A stretch of 64,000 nt of DNA from Chryseosolibacter sp049791675 (lineage in GTDB: Bacteria; Bacteroidota; Bacteroidia; Cytophagales; Cyclobacteriaceae), in contig JBARAD010000204.1 in assembly GCA_049791675.1 (NCBI GenBank), forward strand, positions 51,542 to 115,541, read 5' to 3'. Below are positions 7,787 to 16,554 of this stretch, piece after piece. The notes under the pieces are model-generated. The model was given only the letters and a program-made list of their open reading frames with translations. It had not been told where the DNA came from and did not search any database. How positions within the stretch are numbered: the stretch's first letter is position 1; each line of letters starts with the position of its first letter. The position numbers and the translations under genes were made by a program.

Positions 7787-9568
7787 TTAATCCTTAATTG
7801 TAACGTGGTTGTTGCCAACCAGAACAGGTTTTCCAAATCTGCCTTCTTCATCCTTTACCTCCAGGTTCAGGACGCCGCGCGGACACACCGCCGAACAAAT
7901 ACCGCAGCCAACGCAGGAGGCGCGGACGACATTCTGGCCGCGCTGGGCATACCATCGTACGTCGATGCCCATCTCGCAATAGGTAGAGCAGTTACCGCAG
8001 GATATGCATTGACCTCCATTGGTTGTGATCCTGAACCGTGATTTAAATCTCTGAACGATGCCGAGATAGGCTGCGAGCGGACATCCATACCGGCACCAGA
8101 CCCTGTTGCCCATCAGCGGATAAAACCCTGTTCCGATCACGCCGGCGAAGCCCGCGCCGATATACACACCGTAAATCTCGCGCAAAGTATATGTATCGAT
8201 GAATAGAAACCGGGAAGATTGTGTAAACCACGTATACAATACACCGATGGTCATCACGATGGCAAACCCCAGGACGCCATGCACCATCCATCTTTCTGTC
8301 TTCCAGGACTTCAGTGACTTTTGTGAAAGCTGCCTGTACGGATCTCCGAACGTTTCGGCCAGGCCGCCGCAGCCGCACACCCAGGAGCAATACCACCGCT
8401 TCCCGAAAAAATATACCAGTACTGGTACCCCAACGATGATCAGCGCCAGTCCCCATCCCAGCATAAAGATGCCAAGGGTGCCGTGTTCCAACATTTCGGC
8501 CAGGCGGTAGTCAAAGAAAAAGCTATAGTCCAGTGGCCAGATATTCTTGAAATCATAATATGGTTTGTTCAGACGGATGAGAATTTCCGGAATTAAGAAT
8601 GCAAATGCTGTCTGAAAGAACATCACTGAAATTGTCCGTAGCACCTGATACTTGCTATGCCTGTAATGAATGATGAAGCGGACGCCCATCACCAGAATGC
8701 AAAGGGTATAGATGAACCCATAGAGAAAAAATTTCCCGGCTTCATGCCCGTTGATCGAATGGCTCACGGGATCAACCATGAGCACCCAGTTGGTCATATA
8801 CTCTGCATAGAAATACAGGAGTATATAGAATATTATCAGCCAGGTGCCGGTGAGGATTCCGAGCCATCCTCTGTTTTTCATCGGATTAAAGAAGACGCGG
8901 TTATTTTTAATGCCCTTCTCCTCCCCAGCCTTGGGCAATATGTAGAGCATCGCCCCGATGACGCATAACCCGTACGTGAGGAACAGAAAAAGGATCGGAT
9001 TGTTTTTGACCGGGCTTGCCGCAGCGGTCTTGGTGAGCATGTACTTCAGGTCTTTAATCGCGTAGCGGTCAAAACCCACTTTGCTGACGATGCCGTACTT
9101 ACCGATCTTTTCGGCCACACCCTGCAGCCGTGACCGGAACACGTCGGTTGACTGGAACGATTCTCCTTCGCCGATGTCATTGAAATCCCGGAAGGCCCTG
9201 TTCTTGAATGCAGCCACTTCGTTGGAGGTTCTGAATACAGAATCGAGAACAGGCGTCGTAAAGTTATTGTTACTTCTTTGGAGGATTTGTTGAATTTCAG
9301 CCTCCGTGATGGTGTATCGCTCCAGTTGCTCCTGATTGGCCAGCTCAAAAACATCTCCGAGCGCTGCGACGAAAGCATGGTTCGAAGTGAAATTCCTGTC
9401 TATGACGGGCGAGGCGTGTTTGGTGAAAAGGGTGAGCTTTTCCGGATCATTGATCTTCTCTTTAACGATCTCCGGCGTCAGCCTGTAATCGGCCCAAAAA
9501 GTCGAGACATTGAAAATAGTGAACCCTGTTATAAAAACGATGAGGCCGGTTATTTTGAGTGCTTTCAT
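7787..9568 (-). CDS. Membrane 4Fe-4S electron-transfer protein, NosR/NapH-like
   Basis: 593-residue membrane protein of the NapH/NosR/RdxA group. Seen: an N-terminal helix, a roughly 150-residue extracytoplasmic segment, about five more helices, then conserved WYCSWVCGC (from residue 392), WCRYGCP (491-497), and two classic ferredoxin clusters with the C-x2-C-x2-C-x3-C pattern (Cys521-531 and Cys552-562, the second followed by Pro). It therefore carries two [4Fe-4S] clusters on the cytoplasmic face and probably moves electrons to or from a quinone or periplasmic partner. It follows the FAD oxidoreductase gene by 75 nt on the same strand, suggesting a joint redox chain. No nitrous oxide or nitrate reductase gene is in the window. 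Confidence 0.8.
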   Translation of the reverse strand: MKALKITGLIVFITGFTIFNVSTFWADYRLTPEIVKEKINDPEKLTLFTKHASPVIDRNFTSNHAFVAALGDVFELANQEQLERYTITEAEIQQILQRSNNNFTTPVLDSVFRTSNEVAAFKNRAFRDFNDIGEGESFQSTDVFRSRLQGVAEKIGKYGIVSKVGFDRYAIKDLKYMLTKTAAASPVKNNPILFLFLTYGLCVIGAMLYILPKAGEEKGIKNNRVFFNPMKNRGWLGILTGTWLIIFYILLYFYAEYMTNWVLMVDPVSHSINGHEAGKFFLYGFIYTLCILVMGVRFIIHYRHSKYQVLRTISVMFFQTAFAFLIPEILIRLNKPYYDFKNIWPLDYSFFFDYRLAEMLEHGTLGIFMLGWGLALIIVGVPVLVYFFGKRWYCSWVCGCGGLAETFGDPYRQLSQKSLKSWKTERWMVHGVLGFAIVMTIGVLYTWFTQSSRFLFIDTYTLREIYGVYIGAGFAGVIGTGFYPLMGNRVWCRYGCPLAAYLGIVQRFKSRFRITTNGGQCISCGNCSTYCEMGIDVRWYAQRGQNVVRASCVGCGICSAVCPRGVLNLEVKDEEGRFGKPVLVGNNHVTIKD

Positions 9569-9643
9569 CTGTGTGTTCCTCTGTCAGTCATTAGAATTTA
9601 AGTTGGCTCTTGGCTGTCGGTTGAGATCAATCTGGCTTTCACA

Positions 9644-10921
9644 TTAAGTTATGAACATGAACGCTTCGCGTATCTCGTCTTCATGTCTTTCGGAAAACTC
9701 GGGATCGAAGTTCGCTTCGTGTAAATGCTCCATTATAAAATCCACCGGCCGTTTCTCCCTGAGCCATCTGTCAAAGTGATCGTGGCGCAGCCGGATGCCA
9801 AATGAATTAATGCCATGGAATTCGCTGGTCTTTTTATTCCAGACAATGTGCAGGGCTTTTCGTGCCGAGCGGTGTTCCCAGTACAGTTCTGCTTCATGCT
9901 CGCCGAGCGCGTTGCTGACATGTCCGTAGGACTGAAATTCGATGTCGAAAAATTTTGCCGAGTTAAACCATGGTCCCGGTTCATACCGTGTTTTCTTTCC
10001 GCAGACGGTTTGGGCGACTACTTCGCCCATCATCCGTGCTGTGTACCACACCTGTTCAATATTTTTTCTTCCTTCAAGCGAGTACATCCGTTCGACACAG
10101 TCGCCAATCGCGTATACATCGGGAGCGTTCGTTTCAAGAAATTCATTGACGAGGATACCCCGATTCAAGTCGATGCCACTATCCTTCATCCAGTCGACAT
10201 TGGGATGTACGCCGATGGTAACGCCGGCGAAATCACAATTGATTTCTTCTCCCTTTTTTGTTCGGACTCCTTTCACCCGCCCATTGGGATCAGCAATGAT
10301 TTCGCTTGCTTCTTCAAGATGTTTTATCGTGACGCCATGCGACACGATGTGCCGGCTGATCATCTGTGCTTCCTGCATTGGCAGCACGTTACTCCAGAAT
10401 GCGGGTTCACGTACGAGCATGGTGACGCCGATATTGCGGCTCCGCAGCATTTCCGCCATCTCCACACCGATCAATCCTCCTCCAGCCACGATCGCTTTCC
10501 TGATGCCGCGCGTGTTGGATTCCATTTTGATTAAGTCCTGGTAACTGTAGAGCGCCTGGACGCCTTCGAGCCGCTCACCGGGAATGCCGGGAAAATTCGA
10601 CCGCGATCCTGAGGCTACGATCAATGTATCGTAAGATATGCTTGCGCCGGAGGTGAGGACAACGGTTTTTTGGCCGGTATTGATTTTTTCCGCACGATCG
10701 CTCACAAGATCAATGCGGTTCTTTTTCCAGAACCCGTCCTCATAGGGCTTTGTGTTTTCAAAGGTGAGGTGCCCCATATAAACATACATCAGGGCCGTGC
10801 GTGAGAAGAAGTAGGGTGTCTCTGCGGAGATGACGGTGATCTTATCACCGCACTGTTTTCTGATATGCCTTGCTGCGGTGATGCCCGAGACACCATTTCC
10901 AATGATCACGACATGTTTCAT
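9644..10921 (-). CDS. NAD(P)/FAD-dependent oxidoreductase
   Basis: Pyridine nucleotide-disulfide oxidoreductase fold. Seen: an FAD-binding GNGVSG near the N-terminus (IIGNGVSGITAA), the NAD(P)H-binding AGGGLIGVEMAE in the middle, and the second FAD motif VYAIGDCVE. No redox CxxC pair is present, so it is ferredoxin reductase/nitrite-reductase-subunit-like rather than a disulfide reductase. I take the ATG at 10921 rather than 10966: the extra 15 residues have no family match and lie in the region of the terminator of the gene upstream. A long C-terminal part (about residues 310-425) is unusual. Probably supplies electrons to the Fe-S membrane protein next to it. Confidence 0.8.
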   Translation of the reverse strand: MKHVVIIGNGVSGITAARHIRKQCGDKITVISAETPYFFSRTALMYVYMGHLTFENTKPYEDGFWKKNRIDLVSDRAEKINTGQKTVVLTSGASISYDTLIVASGSRSNFPGIPGERLEGVQALYSYQDLIKMESNTRGIRKAIVAGGGLIGVEMAEMLRSRNIGVTMLVREPAFWSNVLPMQEAQMISRHIVSHGVTIKHLEEASEIIADPNGRVKGVRTKKGEEINCDFAGVTIGVHPNVDWMKDSGIDLNRGILVNEFLETNAPDVYAIGDCVERMYSLEGRKNIEQVWYTARMMGEVVAQTVCGKKTRYEPGPWFNSAKFFDIEFQSYGHVSNALGEHEAELYWEHRSARKALHIVWNKKTSEFHGINSFGIRLRHDHFDRWLREKRPVDFIMEHLHEANFDPEFSERHEDEIREAFMFIT

Positions 10922-10970
10922 ATACTTACGGAGCTCCGCTTTACCTGCATCGTTTTGAGAAAACAAGTTA

Positions 10971-11011
10971 TAAAAAAAACTGCGATCCCTTTGTCTAAAA
11001 GGAACCGCAGT
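10971..11011 (-). terminator. Rho-independent terminator after the phosphorylase-like gene
   Basis: On the minus strand an ACTGCG...CGCAGT stem (10979-11011) is extended by TTCCTTT pairing with AAAGGGA, with a five-base loop, and is followed directly by eight T residues. It lies 20 nt after the stop codon of the gene ending at 11032. Confidence 0.85.
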
Positions 11012-11031
11012 CTTTTTATGTATGGCTTTAC

Positions 11032-12735
11032 TTAGGCGGCGAACTGATTACTGTCGCGGTCGACCGACTCACTTTCGGCAGCCTTGTGGTGATAGAGCTT
11101 CTGATAATACTCGTCCGCCATTCTTCCTGAATCAAAGAAAGGTGTAACATCCTGCATGCCTGTCTTCATGATCTTCAACCATTGGTCCGGTCTTTCATAA
11201 TAGGTAGGGATGATCACATTTTCGAGAAGGTCCAGCAGGTGCTGTGCCTCGATCCTGTCCTTTTCTTCAGGAGGCAGGTGGTCAGCCGCAGGCTGGATGA
11301 TGAACGCGTTCTGTTGATCACGTGCAAATTCAGGCACCCATCCGTCCGGAATGGAAAGGTTGATGGATCCATTCATCGCGGCGGTCATGCCTGATGTTCC
11401 GGAAGCTTCATGATACAATTTCGGATTGTTCAGCCACACGTCAGATCCTTTTTTCAGGTGGCCAGACAACCAAAGTTCGTATCCTGTCACTACCGTGCAA
11501 TTCGGGAGATCCTTGGTCTTCCAATAGATCTCGTTAAAAATGTTGATGGCTCCGAAATCTTCAGGATAAGGTTTTCCGGCCCAGATGATCTGTATGGGAA
11601 ATTTCTTGTTGGTCGCGATTTTGAGGAACCGGTTGAAGTCCGCTAAGATCAGGTTCGCTCTCTTATACGCTGCAAAACGTCTTGCCCAAACGATGGTGAG
11701 TACATTTTCATCAAACAACTTTCCGGTCTGGTTGGCAACGGTTTTGAAAAGTTTGTTCTTCAAAGCCTTTTTCCGTTTGGTCAGCGCTTCATTGTTATTC
11801 TGGCGCAGGGCCTGTTCCAGTTCAGTATCCTGCCAGTATGTTTTGTTCTGGGCGTTCGTGATGGCAGTGATCTCGCAGATGCCTTTGTACCCGTTCCACA
11901 TGCGGCGTGACACTTCTCCGTGCAGCTGTGATACGCCATTGGCGATCTTTGCCATACGCAGGGCTGTCAGGGTATAGTTCAGGATCCCGTTTTCCGGCGC
12001 CACATGTTCTTCAACTTGACGTGTAGTCATACCGTTGAAGAAGCTCATGTTGTTGAGAAGGGGAATACTGTGCTCTTCATTACCCGCCTTTTCAGGGGTG
12101 TGCGTGGTGAAGACAACACGTTTCTTAACTTCATTAATGTCTTTGAATTTATCAAGCAGATAAAAGCACAATGGAAGTGCGTGACCTTCATTCATGTGAT
12201 AGATATCCGTCTGGCGCTGGAGTACGTCGAGAAGTTTCGCTCCACCGGCCCCCAGCAGGATAGACTGCGCGATGCGGGTGGTCTCGTTCGGATCGTACAG
12301 GCGGTGACTGATCGTCTGCGCCAGATAATCGTTTTCAGGGATGTCGGTCGTAAGCAGGAAGAGCGGAACGGTATTGAATACCTCCGGTTTTAGAAGATAA
12401 GCTTTTACGTACACGCGTGCACCATGGATGGTAATGGGGAATACGATCTTGGTATCGGTGAGATAGAAATATTCTTTATCGCGAAAGTTTACTTTTAACG
12501 TCTGGTCCTGATTACGCTCCTGATCGTAGTATCCTTTTTTCCAGAGGATGCCGATGCCGATCATGTTTTGCTTCAGTTCATAGGCGCTGCGAAGGTGCGA
12601 TCCTGCAAGGAAGCCCAAGCCGCCGCTGTAGGTCTTTAAGGGTTGGTCCACGGCAAATTCCATAGAGAAGTACGCTACAGGCTTTGAATACTTGGGATCA
12701 AACTGGTAAGGGAAGAGTTCAGCTATATTAAACAT
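11032..12735 (-). CDS. Short-form alpha-glucan phosphorylase-like protein lacking the PLP lysine
   Basis: Resembles the short (about 550-700 residue) GT35 alpha-glucan phosphorylases. Seen: YFSMEFA and YSGGLGFLAG at the N-terminus, MNEGHA, RRFAAYKR, and the EASGTSG block at 443-449. In this block the pyridoxal-phosphate lysine of the family signature (E-A-S-G-x-x-x-M-K) is replaced by Thr451 (EASGTSGMTAAMNG); the DNA codon is ACC. All known glycogen phosphorylases depend on PLP bound to that Lys, so the protein is either inactive as a phosphorylase or works as a PLP-free GT-B enzyme. Single gene, with its own terminator. The fold assignment is firm; the activity is not. Confidence 0.8.
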   Translation of the reverse strand: MFNIAELFPYQFDPKYSKPVAYFSMEFAVDQPLKTYSGGLGFLAGSHLRSAYELKQNMIGIGILWKKGYYDQERNQDQTLKVNFRDKEYFYLTDTKIVFPITIHGARVYVKAYLLKPEVFNTVPLFLLTTDIPENDYLAQTISHRLYDPNETTRIAQSILLGAGGAKLLDVLQRQTDIYHMNEGHALPLCFYLLDKFKDINEVKKRVVFTTHTPEKAGNEEHSIPLLNNMSFFNGMTTRQVEEHVAPENGILNYTLTALRMAKIANGVSQLHGEVSRRMWNGYKGICEITAITNAQNKTYWQDTELEQALRQNNNEALTKRKKALKNKLFKTVANQTGKLFDENVLTIVWARRFAAYKRANLILADFNRFLKIATNKKFPIQIIWAGKPYPEDFGAINIFNEIYWKTKDLPNCTVVTGYELWLSGHLKKGSDVWLNNPKLYHEASGTSGMTAAMNGSINLSIPDGWVPEFARDQQNAFIIQPAADHLPPEEKDRIEAQHLLDLLENVIIPTYYERPDQWLKIMKTGMQDVTPFFDSGRMADEYYQKLYHHKAAESESVDRDSNQFAA

Positions 12736-12846
12736 GGGAGGTAGTTCCTGGTTTTGTTGATTATAATTTGCAAACTAACAAACGCATGCCAATTCGGATA
12801 AGGGAAAAAGCGCTAAAAACATACGGGCGTTTTCCGCAATCGTTTG

Positions 12847-13830
12847 TTATAATAATTTCATCAAATTTTCGATCGAGTCGGCTTCTTCATGGAAATTTTT
12901 TTTCCTCACGCTCCATTGCAGTCCGGTCAAGGTTTGAACGAGCGTAACGGAAACCTCCTGGTTTTCATGGGTTACTCCGAAGCCATGTCTTTCAAGCGCA
13001 TTTTTCGTCCAGAGGTAGGCCGGACCTTCGCCAGTGAGCTGGACGTTCGTATCCCGGAAGGGGTGATGCAGCACTTTCCCACTCTTGAGGTCAAAGCCTT
13101 TAAATTCAAAGATCGTGTCGAAAGCCCCATTTAACACGAGGTCTTCGGGAAACCCGGTAAGTATGTTCTCCTGTTTTCCTGTCAGCCAGATGATATCCGC
13201 GGTCTGTAAAGCGAGGTCGAGTTCATGTGTTGCCAGGAGAATTGCCTTGTTGGTCGTCCGTGTCAGATCGCGCAGTACGTTCATGATCTCTACACGATTA
13301 TTCAGGTCGAGGTGTGCCGTAGGTTCATCCAGCAGTATGACGGGTGTATCCTGCGCCAGCGCCCGGGCGATCATGACCAGCTGCAATTGTCCGTCACTTA
13401 GTTCGTACAATCTTTTCTTCAACAGCGGCCCGAGGTGTATCCGGTCGATTGCTTCCCTGACGATTTGCTTGTCGGTGTCGGTGAGACGGATGTTCCATCC
13501 AAGGTAGGGATACCTTCCGAAGGTGACGATTTCTTCCACCGTCAGGTTGATCGTATTTACCCGGTCAGTAAGCACGACGGCAATTTGGCGTGATGCTGCT
13601 TCCGTGGCCTCCGGGGGATGCATATAAATCCCGCCGCCCAGGGCCGGTTGAAGTCCTGCAAGTGTCCGCAGGAGCGAGGATTTTCCTGCACCGTTAGGTC
13701 CCATAAAGCAGACCATCTGGCCGCCTTTCAGGGAGAGGTTCAGCGCCGTAAACAGCCGGTGATGATGGTGATTATGGACGTAACCTACGGTCAGGTTGTC
13801 TGTTCTCAATAATGTGTTCTTTGGGATCAT
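12847..13830 (-). CDS. Iron-siderophore/cobalamin-type ABC transporter ATPase
   Basis: ATPase of the FecE/BtuD type. Seen: Walker A GPNGAGKSS (about residue 44), a signature LSDGQ in place of the common LSGGQ, Walker B VILLDEP and the H-loop ATHELD. Residues from about 255 to 327 form a C-terminal extension not present in FecE (about 255 residues) and not recognised. The ATG overlaps the permease stop codon by one base (TGATG), so translation is coupled. No substrate-binding protein is encoded next to it. A natural run of His residues (HNHHHH) lies near the N-terminus. Confidence 0.85.
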   Translation of the reverse strand: MIPKNTLLRTDNLTVGYVHNHHHHRLFTALNLSLKGGQMVCFMGPNGAGKSSLLRTLAGLQPALGGGIYMHPPEATEAASRQIAVVLTDRVNTINLTVEEIVTFGRYPYLGWNIRLTDTDKQIVREAIDRIHLGPLLKKRLYELSDGQLQLVMIARALAQDTPVILLDEPTAHLDLNNRVEIMNVLRDLTRTTNKAILLATHELDLALQTADIIWLTGKQENILTGFPEDLVLNGAFDTIFEFKGFDLKSGKVLHHPFRDTNVQLTGEGPAYLWTKNALERHGFGVTHENQEVSVTLVQTLTGLQWSVRKKNFHEEADSIENLMKLL

Positions 13831-14849
13831 CAGATGCGCATTTTTTTATTTCTGATAATGATCCAGATCACCACGGGGGCGCCTATCAGCGCTGTCAGGG
13901 CATTGACAGGCAATACATGGGTGCTTCCCGGCAGCTGGGAAACCGTATCGCAGAACAGCAACAGTATTGCCCCGCCGGCCATTACCGCAGGGATGAGTAT
14001 TTTGTGGTTATGGCTGTTGATGACGAGGCGTGTGAGATGGGGTACCGCCAGGCCGACAAACGCGATCGGCCCGCAAAAAGCCGTTACTGCTCCTGTTAAT
14101 ATAGAGGCAGACAGCATGATGATCATGCGCGACCTTTCAACTTTGATCCCCAGGCTACGCGCATAGAGGTCGCCCAGCAGCCAGGCGTTGAGGGATTTTA
14201 TTTCCAGGAAGGCGAGGGTTCCTCCAATCAGGAGTACGATGGCAAGGATGTGAATCTCCTGCCAGTTAAGGCCGCCAAGACTACCGAAAGTCCATAGGAT
14301 ATAAACCTGCATTTCTTCCGCTTTGCTCAGATACTGCAAGACACTTACAACGGAGGAGGTGGCTGCCCCCACCATCAGTCCCACGATCAGCAGTGAAACA
14401 TGGTCCTGCAGCTTGCGGGCGACGAGGAGCATGATGATAAGCACGGCCGCGCACCCGATACTGGAGGCTACTGTTACGAGCAGGGGATGCGGCGTAGAAA
14501 GGAACGGGATTCCGGCGGAGGGGCTCATAAATATAAGTGCCACTGCCAAGCTCGCTCCGGAGCTTAAGCCAAGCACGTCCGGGCCCGCGAGTGCATTTCG
14601 GAAAAGGGTTTGCATTTGGAGGCCGGCCGTTGCGAGGGCTGCTCCGGCGAGAACTGACGTAAGTGCCTTTGTGAGACGAAAGTCGTTGACAATTTCGGCC
14701 CATACCGGGTTGCTGCTTTCGCTGGTGAACAGGATCCTGACGATTTCAGTGAAGGGGATGTTGACGCTTCCGAGGGAGAGATTCACGACAAAGAGCAGGA
14801 GTAGCGAGAGTAAAAGTATAGTCCATCGGATGGTGATCTTTCCCTGCAT
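13830..14849 (-). CDS. FecCD-family ABC transporter permease
   Basis: Integral membrane permease of the FecCD/BtuC family (339 residues, about ten helices), importing ferric siderophores, haem or cobalamin. Seen: the family block GLQMQTLFRNALAGPDVLGLSSGASLA early on, SLGGLNW in the middle and FVGLAVPHLTR near the C-terminus. It pairs with the ATPase immediately downstream. Substrate cannot be told from sequence alone. Confidence 0.9.
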   Translation of the reverse strand: MQGKITIRWTILLLSLLLLFVVNLSLGSVNIPFTEIVRILFTSESSNPVWAEIVNDFRLTKALTSVLAGAALATAGLQMQTLFRNALAGPDVLGLSSGASLAVALIFMSPSAGIPFLSTPHPLLVTVASSIGCAAVLIIMLLVARKLQDHVSLLIVGLMVGAATSSVVSVLQYLSKAEEMQVYILWTFGSLGGLNWQEIHILAIVLLIGGTLAFLEIKSLNAWLLGDLYARSLGIKVERSRMIIMLSASILTGAVTAFCGPIAFVGLAVPHLTRLVINSHNHKILIPAVMAGGAILLLFCDTVSQLPGSTHVLPVNALTALIGAPVVIWIIIRNKKMRI

Positions 14850-15197
14850 GTTGTTGATTTCCAGCGTGGCAATGATACTTTAAATTACAAGCTATTCAAT
14901 GGAGTTGAGACAGTTTATTGGTGTCGTCATTTCGCGTTGGAGATACGTTACCATCCTTTGGCAGGCAGCCAGGAGTGAGGCCGGACAGCGCGTCCGGAAG
15001 TGATGTGCATGGGGAAGGGCTTAATATACAAGGGCCTGTTAACCTGTTTGTTAGTTCGGATGATTCGCGATTTGCATGAGCCCTTTTTGCAGCCGGATAA
15101 CCGACAGGCACTGTTGACTGAGGGCGGGAAGATTCCGTGTGTGGGGGTATTTGCATTTCAGGTGATGTATGATTTCTCAAATATTTTGAAACCCGAA
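14850..15197. other. Intergenic region between the ABC operon and the ribosomal cluster
   Basis: About 350 nt upstream of the rplC promoter with no convincing gene. It holds the divergent promoter region of the FecCD operon and a small inverted repeat CCGGAC (14981-14986)/GTCCGG (14992-14997). A 69-codon open frame at 15000-15209 runs into the rplC promoter and shows no family signature. Confidence 0.5.
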
Positions 15198-15228
15198 TTT
15201 GCTAACTAATCTTTAGTTCCTATCTTTG
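15198..15228 (+). promoter_or_regulatory. Promoter of the rplC ribosomal operon
   Basis: TTTG at 15198-15201, spacer of 19 nt, TATCTTTG at 15221-15228: an exact match to the Bacteroidota sigma-A promoter (TTTG-N19-TAnnTTTG). Transcription should begin near 15235, giving a leader of about 55 nt. Confidence 0.85.
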
Positions 15229-15235
15229 CAGTCCT

Positions 15236-15258
15236 TTTTGCGCTACGAAGGCGCAAAA
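15236..15258 (+). promoter_or_regulatory. Leader hairpin of the rplC mRNA
   Basis: Perfect inverted repeat TTTTGCGC (15236-15243) and GCGCAAAA (15251-15258) with a 7-nt loop, lying right at the predicted 5' end of the transcript and 31 nt before the rplC start. It could protect the 5' end or take part in autogenous control by a ribosomal protein; neither is shown. Confidence 0.5.
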
Positions 15259-15289
15259 TCCTGAGAAACAAGCATAAATAGGTAAGACA

Positions 15290-15922
15290 ATGCCTGGCAT
15301 TATAGGAAGAAAAGTTGGAATGACTAGCGTATTCGGCCCACAGGGCGAGAATATCGCATGCACCGTGATCGAAGCTGGTCCCTGCGTGGTCACCCAAGTA
15401 AAAAATGTTGAATCTGACGGATATCGTTCTGTTCAGCTTGCGTTTGGCGAGAAAAAAGAAAAAAATACTACCAAAGCGCTTTTAGGTCATTTCAAGAAGG
15501 CAAACACTACCGCCAAGTCGAATGTCGTGGAGTTCCGCGATTTCCGGGTTGAGTTTGATGGAATTGCCGAACTGGGTAAAGAGGTCCGTGTTCAGGATGT
15601 TTTTGCGGAAGGTGATTTTCTGGATGCTGTTGGCACGTCAAAGGGCCGCGGATTCCAGGGTGTTGTGAAGCGCCATGGCTTTAGCGGGGTAGGTGGTCAG
15701 ACCCACGGTCAGCACAACCGTTTAAGGGCGCCCGGATCAATGGGTAACGCCTCTTTTGCATCCCGTGTTATCAAAGGCAAGCGCCTGGCAGGTCGCATGG
15801 GTAACGCCCGTGTTAAGCTGATGAACCTGCAGGTAGTAAAGATCCTTCCTGAGCAAAACCTGATCGTTATCAGCGGTTCAGTTCCTGGTCCAAAAAATTC
15901 AACTGTAATCCTTCAGAAATAA
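15290..15922 (+). CDS. rplC: 50S ribosomal protein L3
   Basis: Full-length L3 (210 residues) beginning MPGIIGRKVGMT, with the family block GRGFQGVVKRHGF and the QTHGQHNRLRAPGSMG loop that reaches the peptidyl transferase centre. It assembles early on 23S rRNA. First gene of the cluster here; its stop overlaps the rplD start (TAATG). Confidence 0.97.
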   Translation: MPGIIGRKVGMTSVFGPQGENIACTVIEAGPCVVTQVKNVESDGYRSVQLAFGEKKEKNTTKALLGHFKKANTTAKSNVVEFRDFRVEFDGIAELGKEVRVQDVFAEGDFLDAVGTSKGRGFQGVVKRHGFSGVGGQTHGQHNRLRAPGSMGNASFASRVIKGKRLAGRMGNARVKLMNLQVVKILPEQNLIVISGSVPGPKNSTVILQK

Positions 15923-16554
15923 TGGAAGTAGCAGTATTAAAATATAGTGGTGAAAAAACCACCAAGAAAGTCAATCTGTCTGACAGTGTATTTGGCATAG
16001 AGCCGAACGATCATGCGATCTACCTGGATGTAAAAAGCTTCCTGGCGAATCAGAGACAGGGAACGCACAAGGCCAAGCAGCGCAATGAGATTTCAGGATC
16101 TTCTAAAAAGATCAAGAAGCAAAAAGGTACCGGTGGCGCACGGGCGGGTAACATCAAGAGTCCCCTGTTCAAGGGTGGTGGACGTGTATTCGGTCCGATT
16201 CCCCGCGATTACTCTTTCAAGCTTAACAAGAAAGTAAAGGATCTGGCGCGCAAGTCTGCGCTTTCCTATAAGGCAAAAGACAATTCCATCGCAATTCTTG
16301 AAGATTTCAACTTTGAAAATGCCAAGACCAAGCAGTATGTGAATTTACTGAATGCACTTTCCTTAGGTGACAAGAAGACGTTGTTGATCCTTCCCGAAGT
16401 GAACAAGAATGTTGTGCTTTCCGGAAGGAATATTCAGAATGCAAAAGTGACTACTGCAGATCAGATCAATACCTACGACCTGATGCACGCTGACAATGTG
16501 ATTTTTGTAGAGAGCGCAATAAGCAAAGTTGAAACCTTATTAAATAAAGAATAA
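15922..16554 (+). CDS. rplD: 50S ribosomal protein L4
   Basis: L4 of 210 residues, with the conserved extended loop KKQKGTGGARAGNIKSP that lines the nascent peptide tunnel. The start overlaps the rplC stop and the stop overlaps the rplW start, each by one base. In E. coli L4 autoregulates its operon; whether it does so here is unknown. Confidence 0.97.
   Translation: MEVAVLKYSGEKTTKKVNLSDSVFGIEPNDHAIYLDVKSFLANQRQGTHKAKQRNEISGSSKKIKKQKGTGGARAGNIKSPLFKGGGRVFGPIPRDYSFKLNKKVKDLARKSALSYKAKDNSIAILEDFNFENAKTKQYVNLLNALSLGDKKTLLILPEVNKNVVLSGRNIQNAKVTTADQINTYDLMHADNVIFVESAISKVETLLNKE

Noticed and set aside
9644..10966. Longer N-terminus of the FAD oxidoreductase (ATG at 10966)
   Set aside because: The additional 15 residues precede the Rossmann start MKHVVIIGNG and have no family counterpart.
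10979..11011. Small RNA between the FAD oxidoreductase and the phosphorylase-like gene
   Set aside because: The structure is explained by an intrinsic terminator with its T tract.
15000..15209. 69-codon open frame upstream of rplC
   Set aside because: It runs through both promoter elements of rplC, has no signature beyond a weak GGKxPC string recalling glutaredoxins, and no start context.
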